NCBI GenBank assembly: GCA_026874595.1
Contig: CM049317.1
Coordinates: 68,805,118 to 68,869,117, forward strand
Direction: 5' to 3'
From: Sipunculus nudus
Lineage: Eukaryota; Annelida; Sipuncula; Golfingiida; Sipunculidae
Length of the DNA: 64,000 nt
The notes below the pieces were generated by a model that was given only the letters and a program-made list of their open reading frames with translations, searched no databases and was not told where the DNA came from. Position numbers and translations under genes: made by a program. Of the stretch, positions 9,955 through 23,303 are shown piece after piece; positions within the stretch are counted from its first letter, which is position 1, and every line of letters starts with the position of its first letter.

Positions 9955-12465
9955 GTGACATACATCAGTCTTTCATATAATTTTCCATCATGAATGTTCG
10001 ACCTTCATCTACCATTTACTTTTACCAACAATTACACAATCTTTTATTGCCTGGTCAGTTTACAGCAAAATGTTGTTTGTTTTTCAGTCAGTTGACCCTG
10101 TTATTAGACGCTTATTCATACCATTTTCATTCGTACAATGTTTCACACATGATATCAGTTATAAATACAATCTGGGATATTATTTAAATTCATGATTATT
10201 AATTGGTCTCATCTCTGCCATGATTTTCCACCATGAATATTCATCCTTCTTCTACCTTTTATTTTACCAACAGTACCACTACCAAGTACTGCCTGGTCAT
10301 TCTTTTGCATAAACGTTCGAGACAAATGCAAAACATGAAATAATGTGCATGGGTGTGCATGAAAAGTTCAGAACATCACCAGTGCATCACTTCAGTAATA
10401 AACATTCTATTTTGCACAAACATTTTAAAGTTGTGTACATGAAATATAAATCAAAACTGAAAATTGGTGGTGTCTAAAGAAATGGAATGTGCAAATTATC
10501 TTAAACAAAAAATCAAACGGTATCCTTGTCTCTACGTGATTATGATATTACAATAAAACTGAAATTGTTCTCAGTTTTCATATGTCATGTTACATTATGT
10601 ATACAGTGATACCGACTTTTGGAAGAAACACTTCTACTCAACCAGTAATATCGGCTTGCAGGTATAGACAATGCACGAACATGGCAGTGATGAACAGTCT
10701 TGAGACATCCGTAAAAAAACTGAATGATGACAGACCTCAGCCATTTATATAATATTCCATCATCAACTTTCTACCTTCATCTACCATTTACTTTCACAAC
10801 AATAACAGAATCCAGTTTTGCCTGGTCTGTCTGTTGCAAAATGTTGGCTCAGCAGTTGGCCCTCCTTTTAGTTGACACATTTCATTTTCATTCGTACACA
10901 GTTTAACAAATGTTAATGATGAACTGAGACATCTTACAAAATTAAATGGTTACAGACGTCAGTCCATCACATGATTTTCCACCATGAATATCCAATATTC
11001 ATGTGCCTTTTATTTTACCTACAGTACCATCATCAAGTATTGCCTGGTCAGTCTCTTGCACATTGTTGTTTGTCTGTTCGTTCTTTGACCCTATTGTTAG
11101 TCATTTACATGTGTCATTTTCATTGACAAGTCATTTCCTTCTTCAGTTTATATTATTTAGATGCATAATGTAAGTTAATATTGTATTACTGCTTCTCATT
11201 TGTCACGAGAATTCCATATATTTTGTCAATGATGACGTCAGATAAAAAAATGACACCCTTGATACATCAACAAATCCACTAATCATCTGGGATGAACTTG
11301 ACTTTAATGGAAAGATTGGAAGGCTTCAGATTTGCTTGATATCTAACAGCATCTATTCAAAATGGCCTGTATTGTATAAAAATAAAACATCCCAAGAAGA
11401 AATGGTCGTTAGCAATCTGTTACATCTCTACAATGTTCCTCTAATCATGTTAAGCCAATGTCTCTTTCGAAGTGTTGAAAAATCAGGTCTGATGCAGTCG
11501 GGAAAGTTCGAGGCTAAACAAAATCTACCTGGGAGTAAAGTAGAGAACATCACCAAAATACAAAAGCAAGACAACCTCAATATAAAAAATGCTGTTTGGA
11601 CACAGAATGTCTTAATGAAATTTGATTCACAACTGCAACTTGGTGATTCTTAAGATGTACAAAATTGCTTGGAATAAACAAATCATACCCTATCCATACA
11701 TATGCGGGATAATGATAATATAATACCGAGATTGTTCATGGTATTTACACGTCATATTATATGAACAGTAATATCGACTGGAAAAGAAACCTTTTTAATC
11801 CGGCAGTTATACCAGCCTCCAGAAATAGATGGTCCATAAAAAGGCTCATCTGGAATGTTTCCAGTCTCAGGTCATTCTCTTTACAAACGATGTCAGTGAT
11901 GAACAGCTTTAAAAATTAAATGGTGAAGGATATCAGTCTTTTACATAATTTTCACCATAAATGTTCAAGGTTCATATATCATTTTACCTCCAATAACAGT
12001 ACCGTTCATTTTACCAATCGTGCAGTTATAAAGTATTGCTGGGTCAGTCTTGACAATGTTGCACATTGTTGTTTGTTTGCCAGTTTCATTCCTTTTGCCT
12101 TGTTTTTAGTCATTTATACATATCATTTTCATTCTTTTTTATTTTTACTAGTGATGTCAGTGATGAATGCAGTCCGAGGGAGCAATAAGAAGTAAAATAT
12201 GATAAACTCATCACATCTTTTACATGATTTCCACCATGAATTTTTCATTGTGCTCAGGTCATTCTCTTTGCAAATGTTGTCAGTGATGAACACAGTCTGA
12301 AAATCATTAAAAATTGAAAGGTATAGGACAGTCTTCTGCATAATTTTCAACCATTAATGTTCAAGCGTCATCTACCATCTTAACCAATAGCAGTACCTTT
12401 ACTTGTACAAAAAAAAACTATCACTATTAGGTATTGCCTGGTCAGTCTGATGCACATCGTGTGTT
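9955..12465 (+). repeat. Diverged tandem modules (about 220-530 bp spacing)
   Basis: At least six diverged modules share an ordered set of motifs: ttttccaccatgaat, ttcatctaccattta, ttaccaacag, then attgcctggtcagtct. The last motif occurs near 10048, 10290, 10819, 11041, 12037 and 12435. The final module abuts the hairpin at 12469, so the block may be the core of one modular element. ORFs here are AT-rich and repeat-derived. Confidence 0.55.
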
Positions 12466-12468
12466 GCT

Positions 12469-14290
12469 TGCCGGAAATCGATTTCGGCAATCATGTTCGT
12501 CAGTTGCGAATGTCTGTTCGTGTGTTTGTTGTGGGCGTATTTGACACGACTATACATGACACAATTTTGTAGCAATCAAGATGAAACTTACAGGGTTGAT
12601 TGATAACCAACAGTCAAGGCCGCCCATGGTTTGTGGTCAACATAGATCAAAGGTCAAGGTCATGAAAACCTTTTAAAACAGGTTTTTCTTCATATCTTTG
12701 TCACTATTAATCGTATCTACTTCAACAATAGCTGATTCTCGTTGTCATCCCAAGGCCTTTCTTCTTATGTATGACTGCCTCAAATCTGCCGTTACCATGT
12801 TTATTCATATTCGGGGAAACTCATGATATTCGAAAATAAAAAAAGTATTTTTTTTCTTACTTTGTAAGTTTTAATGATTGACAGAAAAGTCAGTCTGTTT
12901 TGCATTAGGTAGTACTCAATTAGTTATATACAATTGCAAATCTCGCACAATTTCTCGTCAAATGTCATTTTGTGAGATTTCTTGAATTATACAGGTCGAA
13001 ATTTTGGAGCAATGTTTTTGAAAATTATATATTTTATGTTGTTTACTAATATCTCAAAATTGCTTTTTTAATTTTTCGAAAATGGCCACCAGGGGGTGTG
13101 GTACATGAAACACTGTAACATATCATTTGCAGAACATTGTAACAAATCATTCGATTTGTAAGAAATTAAACAAAAATATTACACATCTCACAATTTTATT
13201 GTCGCATGTAAAGTAAGGATCCATTGGCTTATTCATGAGCAAATGTAGTCTTGTGCTCCGGTTACCATGGTTACCTATTTAAGATTACAACTTGACATTA
13301 TAAAAATATGGAGTTTTTTGTCTCTATCTTTGTTAATATTTATGATATTTTCTAAACCTTGCGTTATTTAATTGCAAGCATCGTCGAACAAGGAAATACG
13401 AGTTTCAGAAAAAGCTTATAACTCTTTCACGTTTTGAGCTAAAGATCCAACATTTGGTAGCATTTGGGAATCTTAACATGATTAAACTTTCAGCCTTACA
13501 TAATCTCGCACCATCTCCCATCAAACGAGAATTATTTCGGAGAATTTGGAACAATTCCCTAAAAATTGGCCATTTTAATTATAGAGAAATCTAGCTCTCT
13601 GTTGTTCAAGAATCATTTGACAAGTTTTAAGTGACACAAGTACATACCTCGTCATATCTCGCACCGTTTGTCGTCAAACGAGAACATTGGACCATTTAAA
13701 GAAATGCCTATAATTCTATCATTGTTTATGCTACAGACATACAGTTTTCATCATTTGAAAGAGCCTGCACGTCCAGTCACATTATCTCGTCAAATTTCGC
13801 ATTCTCTTTCTTCAAATGATGAAAATTCATCGCATGGTCATGACCATAAGTGGCGGCAGTGGTATTACAGGGATGAGTGGCATTAGTGAACATGTGCTCG
13901 GCGTGTTCAGTGGTCCGTCAAGAGGACTTTAATTGTGCCGTTTTTATCTTCTATTGACTGTTGGTTCGTGAGCCTCGCCAGCTGGTAAAAAGCACCAACT
14001 GTAATGCTCCTACCACCACTTACCTCCCTAAATTGTGAGAAACTTACAACTCGGCGACTGTTAGAGCTATACAGGTCTAGTCTTCGGTATTTTGTAGCAG
14101 TTTTAAAGCTTGACATGATGAATCTGCAAATCTTGCTAAAACTTGCATCTTTTCCGACTAAACGAGAATATTCGAGTTTTCGAACAATTGCCTATATCCG
14201 AGTCATTTTGTACATATATCTGAGACAGTGCTCAGAGGTAATAACCTCGTATGACCTGTACTGGTCATAGAGACAGCCCGGAAACCAGCG
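12469..14290 (+). mobile_element. Hairpin-headed modular repeat region
   Basis: A near-perfect 21-bp hairpin (tgccgga..tttcggca, 12469-12489) is followed by tgtctgttcg-type sequence and an aaggtcaaggtcatg stretch (about 12648). Several diverged modules follow, each with a tctcgca...gtcaaacgaga motif pair, near 12948, 13502, 13654, 13790 and 14140. No coding capacity. The boundaries are approximate. Confidence 0.45.
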
Positions 14291-14464
14291 TATTTCGGTG
14301 AATCATAAATACATGTATGTATTTGTATTATAAGTTATGTATATATATATAATTGAGATTGCTGTTAATTTCAACAAGCAAATTCAAGAAATTACGTCGT
14401 CCGCTTCCACCTTCAAGTCCGGAAGGATATTAAAGTCTTTGGTGCCTAATTAAAATAGTTTTAA

Positions 14465-14815
14465 CTACGCTAAAAAGGTGGTAGCACCTTGCAGTTAATG
14501 CAAGAAAAATCAAGTATATTATGTCTACCGCTAGCGATACTTGTTGGTGATTTGTGAAAGTGGATGTGCTGATTCATCATATAAAAAATTAAATATCCTG
14601 TTTTATTATTATCTTGTGAGACAGACACTCCAAAACAAAGCCAAACCAAGTTGAGCATGATAGCAATCACTGACCGATATTGGAATGAAATCGGATAAAA
14701 TTTAGGAAATTTATCGCACGGAAATAAAAACCTGACGGACGGACAGATGGACAGACAGAGGGACAGACGTACAAACACAAACCGATGCCCCCGTTCCTTC
14801 TAAGGAAGCGGGGTA
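14465..14815 (-). mobile_element. Hairpin-(GTCC)n repeat, minus orientation
   Basis: Read on the minus strand, a hairpin (ccccgcttcc / ggaacgggg, 14789-14813) is followed by a (GTCC/GTCT)n run (14731-14768) and non-coding AT-rich sequence. The layout is the same as at 6.0 kb. The left boundary is not defined. Confidence 0.45.
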
Positions 14816-15582
14816 CAATAAATGTGTAGATATCACAATCATTATTTAATGACGATTTGGCGGTCAACAAGAAGAACACCATCAAAGATTACCGTTCGTG
14901 CTTTGTATAGGATGTATGGTCAAATTTCTGGTGTCAGTGATGAGTTTCTTCTCGCGATCCATTTCGGCACACGTGGTTTGTTTCTCTGTTTTGAATGATT
15001 ACCATAATTAACTGGATTACATGCGAGGCAAAATAAAACAGTGGGTGGTTCAGTTAGACCGTTCAAATGTGAATGGTAGGGATTGTCTTACCAAAAATCC
15101 TGTACAGCTTTATCTTGTAAGGACGTCCTGTAGTAGGACGTCCTATGACACCACCTAGATTATCTCCAAAATGGCAAGATTTCTCATAAATTTGTCACGT
15201 GCAGAAGTGTGAGCCAGAGCCTGATGGTATATATGTTGAACAGGACTTTCAGCTTGTCAATATATACGTTGCAGACGAAGGTGGACTATTCAACAGAGTT
15301 AAACGGATTCCTGGATGCCGGATTAATAAATAATCATTAAAGAGATGGTACATGTGATATGGTACAAGTCCATGCCACTCGAGTCCCAAGTTCACGCTCT
15401 ACGAGTCCAATGTCATAATTAGAGTCCAAAGCGTCTTACGTTAAAGCACCTTAAAATTCGAAATTCAGATCATCGTGGGTAACTTATAAGATTACACAAG
15501 CCTTTTACTTTAATATTGCATCTATTTATTCCAGGACAGAGAGTGAAATTGGTACATAGTCTAAACTTGCGTTTGTAATTTT
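14816..15582. other. Gene-free stretch
   Basis: No exon seen. Two adjacent copies of aggacgtcct lie at about 15119-15148. Confidence 0.4.
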
Positions 15583-16938
15583 CTGTCATTAGTTCTCACG
15601 TGCATGCCTTCACGGTAATATTCTGTCATTAGTTCGCACGAGCATGCCTTCATAGTAATATTTGTATTCTATCATTAGGTCGCACGTGCATGATTTCATG
15701 GTAAAATTCTGTCATCAGTTCGCACGTGCATGCCTTCATGGTAATATTCTGTCATTTGTTCGCACATGCATGGCTTCATGGTAATATCTCTGTCATAAGT
15801 TCTCACGCGCAAGCCTTCATGGTAATATTCTGTCATTAGTTTCTACGTGCAAGCCTTCGAGGTAATATTCTGTCATTAGTTCTCACGTGCAAGCCTTCGT
15901 GGTAATATTCTGTCATTAGTTCGCACGTGCATGCCTTCGTGGTAATATTGTCATTAGTTCGCACGTGCAAGCCTTCGTGGTAATATTGTCATTAGTTCGC
16001 ACGTGCATGCCTTCGTGGTAATATTGTCATTAGTTCGCACGTGCATCCCTATATGGTGATATTCTGTCATTAGTTCTCACGAGCATGCCTTCATGGAAAT
16101 ATTCTGTCATTAGTTCTCACGTGCATGCCTTCATGGTAAAATTCTGTTATTAGTTCGTACGTGCATGGCTTCATGGTAATATTCTGTCATTAGTTCGCGC
16201 GTGCATGCCTTCACGGTAATATTTTGTCATTAGTTCTCACGTGCATGCCTTCACGGTAAATTTCTATCATTAGTTCGCACGTGCATGCCTTCATGGTAAA
16301 ATTCTGACATTAGTTCGCACGCGCATGCCTTCATGGTAATATTGTGTCATTAGTTCGCACGCGCATGCCTTCATGGTAAAATTCTGTCATTAGTTCGCAT
16401 GCGCATGCCTTCATGGTAAAATTCTGTCATTAGATCGCACGTGCATCCCTATATGGTAATATTCTGTCATTATTTCTCACAAGCATGCCTTTATGGTAAT
16501 ATTCTGTCATTAGTTCTCACGTGCATGCCTTCATGGTAATATTCCGTCATTAGTTCGCACGTGCATGCCTTCACGGTAACATTCTGTCATTAGTTCTCAC
16601 GTGCATGCCTTCACGGTAATATTCTGTCATTAGTTCGCACGTGCATGCCTTCATGGTAAATTCTGTCATTAGTTCGCACGCGCATGCCTTCATGGTAATA
16701 TTATGTCATTAGTTCGCACGCGCATGCCTTCATGGTAAACTTCTGTCATTAGTTCGTACGCGCATGCCTTCATGGTAAAATTCTGGCATTATTTCGCACG
16801 CGCATGCCTTCATTGAAATTTTTTGTCATTAGTTCGCACGCGCATGCCTTCATGGTAATATTCTGTCATTAGTTCGCATGTGCATGATTTCATGGTAAAA
16901 TTCTGTCATTAGTTCGTACGTGCATGCCTTCATGGTAA
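15583..16938. repeat. 40-bp minisatellite, about 34 copies
   Basis: Head-to-tail 40-bp units, built on tctgtcattagttcgcacg then tgcatgccttcatggtaatat, with scattered substitutions and 1-4 bp length changes. Most units contain the palindromes cacgtg or cgcg plus gcatgc. The array ends abruptly at both sides in ordinary AT-rich DNA. Confidence 0.93.
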
Positions 16939-17380
16939 GTTCTTTAATCAGAAAAATCTGGCTTAACATGACAGAGAAATTGTTTCTGCTCGACTTCAGA
17001 TGTACCTGACCTTAATTCTTGAGTCCTCACCTCTGAGAGTTCGAGTAAATGCCCGGGTCCAAGATCTACGAGTCAGAGTCACAGTTTCCAGAAAAGGGGA
17101 CTCCAGTCTGAACTAGAAATCTGAATCGCTGATTTTGTGGTTATGAGATACTTTAAACCGTTTAAATGTATTTTACTCAAACTTGAGGTATCACCCGGAT
17201 ACATGTTAGCAGCCCTTAATACGCACACATTGACACGCGCACACGCACATACACACACACCAAACCTCACGCACCGATCATATCTCTAGAAATAGCAGAA
17301 TAGCAGTTGTTTTGAAAATTTTAATTTTGTTTTCTATGTAAAAAAACATTTCTCAAAATGTAAGTACAGAACTCATGTAC

Positions 17381-17450
<70 letters not shown>

Positions 17451-17839
17451 TGTTATATATGATTAGATATAAAGATAAGTGAATCTGCATGTATAAACCT
17501 CGGAAACTCCATATATCCGCCCGCTGTCAAAAGAAGATGGCAACCTAAGCAATATTTTTTTCTTGATAAATCAATCTTCATACAATAAAGATCTTTTTGT
17601 GAACAACTATGCAGCGAAAACATTATCCATAACTGCAAACAGTTATCTTTGTGCTCAATAAATATATGGTCCTGGAGACGTTATATACCTTTTCAACCTT
17701 AACTCGGCCTGCTTTTCAAGTCGTCTCATTTCCGGTGCTGTTAAGGATGTGCCTTCCGTGATAACATTGTCGGAAGCCTCCTACAAATATTTCTGTTTCT
17801 GTTTAGGGTTGTCAAGGTAAATGCAATTGGTTACCTTCA
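16939..17839. other. Gene-free stretch with (TA)n
   Basis: Contains an uninterrupted (TA)n of about 60 bp at 17383-17445. No exon seen. Confidence 0.5.
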
Positions 17840-18275
17840 TTTTTAGTAGACGTATTTTTTATACGCCCTTCTTATGTCGAGAGTATTATGGTATACCCAC
17901 CGTCCGTCCGTCCTTTAACTTTTAGTGTCGCCGCGATAACTCACCATGGTTTTGATGGATTTTCGTGAAACTCACTAGAAGTACTTTTGATAAAACTCAT
18001 CAGAAATTTCAATCAAAATATCTCGGTTTAGATCAAATTCCCCCGAAATCCATTCATTTTCAATAAGGTCAGAGATCACCGCACTTTGGAGGTACCTTTG
18101 TGACTTACAGAAATCCTATGGATTTACATGAAACTCATTATACATATTTACCAATAGACTTTCCCACCTGATTAACATTTTCATCAAAATTCACGCATAT
18201 TTAATGAGGTTAAGAGGTCACCAGATCCACGAGGGGCGTATTATGCACATTTGCGGTGCTCCTTTTCTCTCTTGT
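17840..18275 (+). mobile_element. Short (GTCC)n element with atacgccc termini
   Basis: The left end tatacgccc (17860-17868) is mirrored by ggggcgtatta at 18233-18243. A (GTCC)n run (17902-17914) follows the left end, then a single pair of diverged ggattt(t/a)c(g/a)tgaaactca modules. It is non-coding and belongs to the same architectural class as the 6.0 kb and 25.6 kb elements. Confidence 0.5.
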
Positions 18276-18319
18276 TGATGTGGCAATAAATGAGAAATAA
18301 AAAGAAATATGTAACTTCG

Positions 18320-18325
18320 TTTATT
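18320..18325 (-). terminator. Possible poly(A) signal of fibrinogen gene A
   Basis: AATAAA on the minus strand about 235 bp past the exon 4 stop. A similarly placed AATAAA occurs after gene B (37818-37823), which gives some support. Confidence 0.3.
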
Positions 18326-18558
18326 TGGTTCTGCATAAAATGGTGTAAAGAAAAAGGCATCTTAATTCAAAATCAGTTGGTATTAATGTCATGGTCATGT
18401 AGACTTCAAATCTAGGAATTATCAGAAAGAATACGTGCACGGCGATCGGGGTAAATGGTAGACTGGTTCCTTGCAGTCGTATATTTCTACACTTTCACCT
18501 AACCTTAAGAAGAGCATGGCACGTTTCTGTACAAATTACATAACTGGTAGGAGACTTT

Positions 18559-19145
18559 TTAAGCATTAACAGGTCGAATTTTCATTTCCATTTTCCTGAA
18601 TGTGTTGTCGCCCGGAGAAACGGTTTGGCAGCATTTAAATAACTGTAACCACATGGGTAGCCGCTATGAGGCCTGTACCACCATCCACCATTCACCCCGC
18701 AGTTTTTGGAGTTTGTCTGGTCCTTGTCATGGTCGTAGGTGCTGAATCTTGCATCTTTGAAATAGCCGATGTAGGTGGTGATTTGGGTGGTGAACGTGCT
18801 AAAGTTAACAGTATAATCCGTAGCCTCTCTGCCCACCCTTGAAGTCACGTATATCTGCACTTTTGGGTATTCTTCTGTAATCCCAGATCGTGATCCGCAG
18901 CAAATACACCAAGAATTTCTGATTGGTCAATATGTGCAATTTCTCCAGGCCCAGCCAGAAGTCCCCTGTTTTGTCGCCGAAGCCGTGTTTGTATTCGGTC
19001 CAGGAACGGTTGAAGTTGACATCGGAGTTCACTCGACGCTGCACCACTGTCCATCCATATTGATGGAAGGACGATAATTCACAGTACACTGGAAACGGAT
19101 CGGCTGTCTTGACGCTCCAGTATTTCCCTGATACGGATGAGCTGT
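18559..19145 (-). pseudogene. Gene A exon 4 (fibrinogen domain), two frameshifts
   Basis: The acceptor AG sits at 19146-19147 (tttttatccag). The domain keeps F-W-L-G-L-E, the D-H-D-K-D calcium-site motif and G-G-W-W-Y. The frame breaks near 18832 (+1 base) and 18613 (-1 base). Confidence 0.88.
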
Positions 19146-20981
19146 CTGGATAAAAATGTAGGAAAATAATCCTATTTATAATGCAGAACTTTAGATACAG
19201 AAAGTAGAAATAACAGAAAGAAACTGACATTCATGTATTATACAGTTTATACGAATTGAATGAATATAACAGTATTTAATACGCGCGCACACAGTAAGGA
19301 TTTCATCTCTCAAATATTTATTCATATATCAGGGGACTCAGAGGTAGCTATATTTCGAAGCTGGTTTGTCGTTCGATCAAATGATGTTAGAGACCCCCAC
19401 TAAATCCTTAAAGGGATCAACAATTAGTTCATTTTTCTCCATCAGTGTAATATATCGGTGTCGCTGACGGTACCTGAATTTGTGTTTTCAACCAATGTGT
19501 TGATGCGCGCTATAACAGGATGTCACTTTCGTCAGCAATTTTTATAAAAGACTCCGGTTGGTCAGGGGGGATGGTGGTGGTGTGTACATTTTGGTGTTGT
19601 TGAGCGGAACCTGTACACTGCACAGGGTTGCAGTGCTTGGGTGCTGCTCTGGCTGTACAGGAATACCAGTTACCACGGATGCCAGGAAGAATTCCTCATG
19701 TTTTAATATAGAGAGTAAAAATGTTAATTTCCTGTTTTTTTTTTTATTTTGTTTATCAGATTTTATACAGGAGCCGGACACCTGGCGGACATTTATCAAA
19801 CCAGGATCCCCGGACATAGGTTGAGACAAGCGTGGCCCCAGCCCGAATACATACTGGAATATAATAGAGATCGGATAATATGTATTGGCTGAATGACGAG
19901 TAAATTTTTATTTCCTAGGAACTCGCATATAGGTGCTGAAAAAGGCAAAAAATTGTCGTCTTGCATTATTTGGGAGGCCTTCCCGGTTTCACTGGATCTT
20001 TAATGAAGGTCGAGACTTGGCAATCTATTACAGATTTGTATGCTCTCCTTAAGAATGATAGGCATTATGTATGCTGTGCATGTTTTTTAATTCATAATTT
20101 AAGGTTACATCGCCATGTTGCATCCCTTGCAAAGACGCATTTGTACCAAGGCTAAAGGACCATGGTCACTGAATGCATCTCGCGTGAAATAACAATGGCA
20201 AGTAAGGGGACTGTTATTGAGGGATGAGCATGAATGACTTCTTTTATGGAAAAGGTCTGGATGTTTTAGATGACATAATCAGAGAGCTAGAGTAAATTGC
20301 ATTGTATGTGAACCTTACATTTGTCAGGAGTATAACCATCAAAATGTCCCTTCATTTGATTGGTCAGTATACGGTGTGGAGTTCACCTTAGCCCTATGTT
20401 TTAGATCACATAAACGGAGAGCCAGAGGCAGACCGAGAGAGGGATTGATTTTCCTGGCCATGGCATCGACCGGCGGCGCCACCTGGTGGCATTTTCTGGA
20501 TAATAATAGATAGAGCAGTAGACTAGAAACCAGGAACACAAACAGGAATGAAAAGGATTTCGATCTTTATTTGAGCAATATGTTTATCTGCTTAACAAAG
20601 AGAGGAAATAAATGAGCTGTGTAATCTAGACAGTCGCGTTTTTGTACTTCGTAATCGGGACGGTTTAAGACACAATAAAGAGTATGTTCAGGCCGTTGTG
20701 TTAGAAATGGTGGGTTGAACCATGTGATGTGTCTCGTTCTTTTCCTCTTCTGTTTGGGTTGAGTTGTTGTGGTTCGGAGTACTTTAGTTTGTGGCACATC
20801 CGCTTTAACTTAATGCATCTTGGTATGGTCGCGCAGCTTGGTCATATACTTCTGCGCTGGATGAATTGGTTGACAGACATATTATCTTGTTCTGTCGTAC
20901 ATGAAGCAAGATTGTCGTACATGTAGTAAAACTATCGTATAGTAAAACTAACTGTATACGATACATATGTACATACATATA

Positions 20982-21012
<31 letters not shown>

Positions 21013-21567
21013 TACACTTTGCAAAGCACATGTCATTCCGATGTGATAATTTGGAAAATTTTTATCTGATTTTACATTTTCTTTTTCCCTCTTCATTTCA
21101 AAGAAGCCTACTCTTCTTTTTTCGGAAGTGCCCCTAACTTTTTATACCACAGGACCTACTCTTTTTTTTTTAGTCAGTTGCCTATGGCAGGCCTGATATA
21201 AATCCAAGCAAAATAAACAGACATTAGTACCTCTATTATTATGTAACTCGAACAAAGTTAAATAAATCCCCCACGGGTGAACTAAAATTAAACCTTGCTC
21301 ATGCAATGCATTATTAGAAAAAATCTAAAGGCTATACAGCACGCATGTACCTGCGCATACAGCGGAATATAAACATACCCTAACTTAATAAGACATCCGT
21401 TTGTGTAGATCCGGGCTCACAATTATCTCTAATGAACTCTCCCGTACATTAAACGTCTCTCCACAAATTTTATGATTTAGATCTTTACCAACTTTGTACA
21501 ATTGCTGGTGATATGCATGTTGGTTCGAAAATCTTTCAGACAGCTGGAGGTCCGAGCCTAGACAATC

Positions 21568-21872
21568 AGGGGTACTTTTGACACTCACTCGTAATAAGGA
21601 TATCCTCAACTCCTGTAACCGGGAAGACGTTATACTTGTTCACACTTACTCGTAATAAGAAGATGCTCAACCGCTGTAACAGGGAAGACGTTATACTTTT
21701 GGATACTTACTCGTAACAAGGATATCATCAACTGCTGTAACCGGGAAGACATTGTACTTGTTGACACTTATTCGTAATAAGGAAATGCTTAACCGCTGTA
21801 ACCGGGAAGACATTGTACTAGTTGACACTTACTCGTAATAAGCAGATGCTCAACCGCTGTGATAGGGAAGAC
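21568..21872 (-). repeat. 61-bp tandem repeat containing exon 3 end and splice donor, five copies
   Basis: The motif gggaagac recurs at 21621, 21682, 21743, 21804 and 21865, exactly 61 bp apart. On the minus strand each unit is the last 40 bp of exon 3 plus the first 21 bp of the intron, so every unit carries a copy of the donor. Four of five copies keep GT (GTAAGT or GTGAGT). The second reads ATAAGT. Gene B has two copies and gene C one. Confidence 0.92.
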
Positions 21873-21925
21873 ATTGTAAACTCCACTCAGAGTCAGCGGG
21901 GAGAGAGTCCTCACGTCCTGGCAGT
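21833..21925 (-). pseudogene. Gene A exon 3 (start of fibrinogen domain)
   Basis: 93 bp in phase 1-1, itself undamaged. It encodes the C-Q-D-V-R-T-L-S-P...S-G-V-Y-N-V-F-P opening of the fibrinogen domain. Acceptor gttacag and donor GTAAGT are intact. Confidence 0.85.
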
Positions 21926-23303
21926 CTGTAACAATAACACTCCGTCATAAAAAAGCGTCTATTCTCGATTAAAATTGAGGATTAAATGCACGAACTGTCC
22001 AGACAAAGCTTCAATTAGCCGCCCTTGTCTGTTGCCTGGCCGGCCCACTTAAGGGTTCATTTGGATTATAGGATGAAACGATCTGTTACTCTTAGAAAGG
22101 AAATTGGATAAAATATTCCTATGGTTGTAACAAACCAACGTTCACATTACGTTGTATGTTGCAATGCCTGTAATCTAAAATACCCATTCTAGAAAGCACG
22201 AGGAGCCTATAACACCAATAACTGACTTATTTGTCTGGAAAGAAATGAAGCATAACGACCCAGTTGACATGTTGCATTTGGCGACAGTACTTAATAATAC
22301 ATCAGGTCTGTGTAGTATATGTACATATTTTCAATTCCTTGGTGCAAATTAGCAATGTGAATAGGACAGTAATGTTTTTCAATGGTGAAATATCTAATAC
22401 ACACACAATATGTCACTTTCGTTGCCTGTCATTTAGACAATAACGCCTCTGTGTAGAGTTATTTTCAGAGGAAAGAAATTCTATGCTGCTATACAAGTTG
22501 CACATTGACTATGCTAAAATACATGTATATCCAAGTTTCAGTTCTGTGGTATTAACCCTTGGGAAGATCTAATAAAATGAATGCTAAAATTTGAGGGCTG
22601 ACTCACTTTTCTGATATACTGTAGATGTACTGCATTAATCAATGGAAATATTCACACAGTTGTGCATGGAGTATTATAACCAAAGGTAATGATGCAGTTA
22701 ATTGCAAGGGCAATTTGTAGACATTGCGCCAGTCACTAAAAACACAATTGAGGAGTCCATTCTTATAACAAAATACCAGTACTCAAACCAAGCTGATGAT
22801 CTAGGAAATCTGTCAATTTTTTTATTTTAATCACAAAACGTGCTAGCCTATAGTGCTTCAGTCTAACCGGAATAAACGGTTAAGTCCAACGGTTGTGTTA
22901 CAGACTGAATTTTGAAACAATATTAGGTTACGAAATATATTTTAGATATAAATACATGAGGCCTACACAAACGTCAAGCATAAAAAGATAATAAGGACAC
23001 GTGTTCAAAACAAAAGGCGAAATGATTTTATTATGAGAAGGTTGCCGCCTGTTGGATAAGACATTGGAATCCACAAAAACAACTACACGTCCTTGCGTAG
23101 TTCATTTAGTCTCTGACAAGATGGCGCTGCTATACATCACTTGACAAAAAAATTTCAAAGAATTTAGGTAAACGTTCATGAAATGACCTCCCTTATAACA
23201 CACCTGGCAAAGTTCCCGACAGCTCTAGACCAAAAACGAACATTTGCAAGGGGTGCCCACCGAGGACTTGCGCGAGACGGGTTAAGTGGTGCCACCGTCA
23301 ATG

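Noticed and set aside
11336-11653. 105-residue plus-strand ORF
   Set aside because: Lies between copies of an AT-rich modular repeat, with no recognisable motif or splice support.
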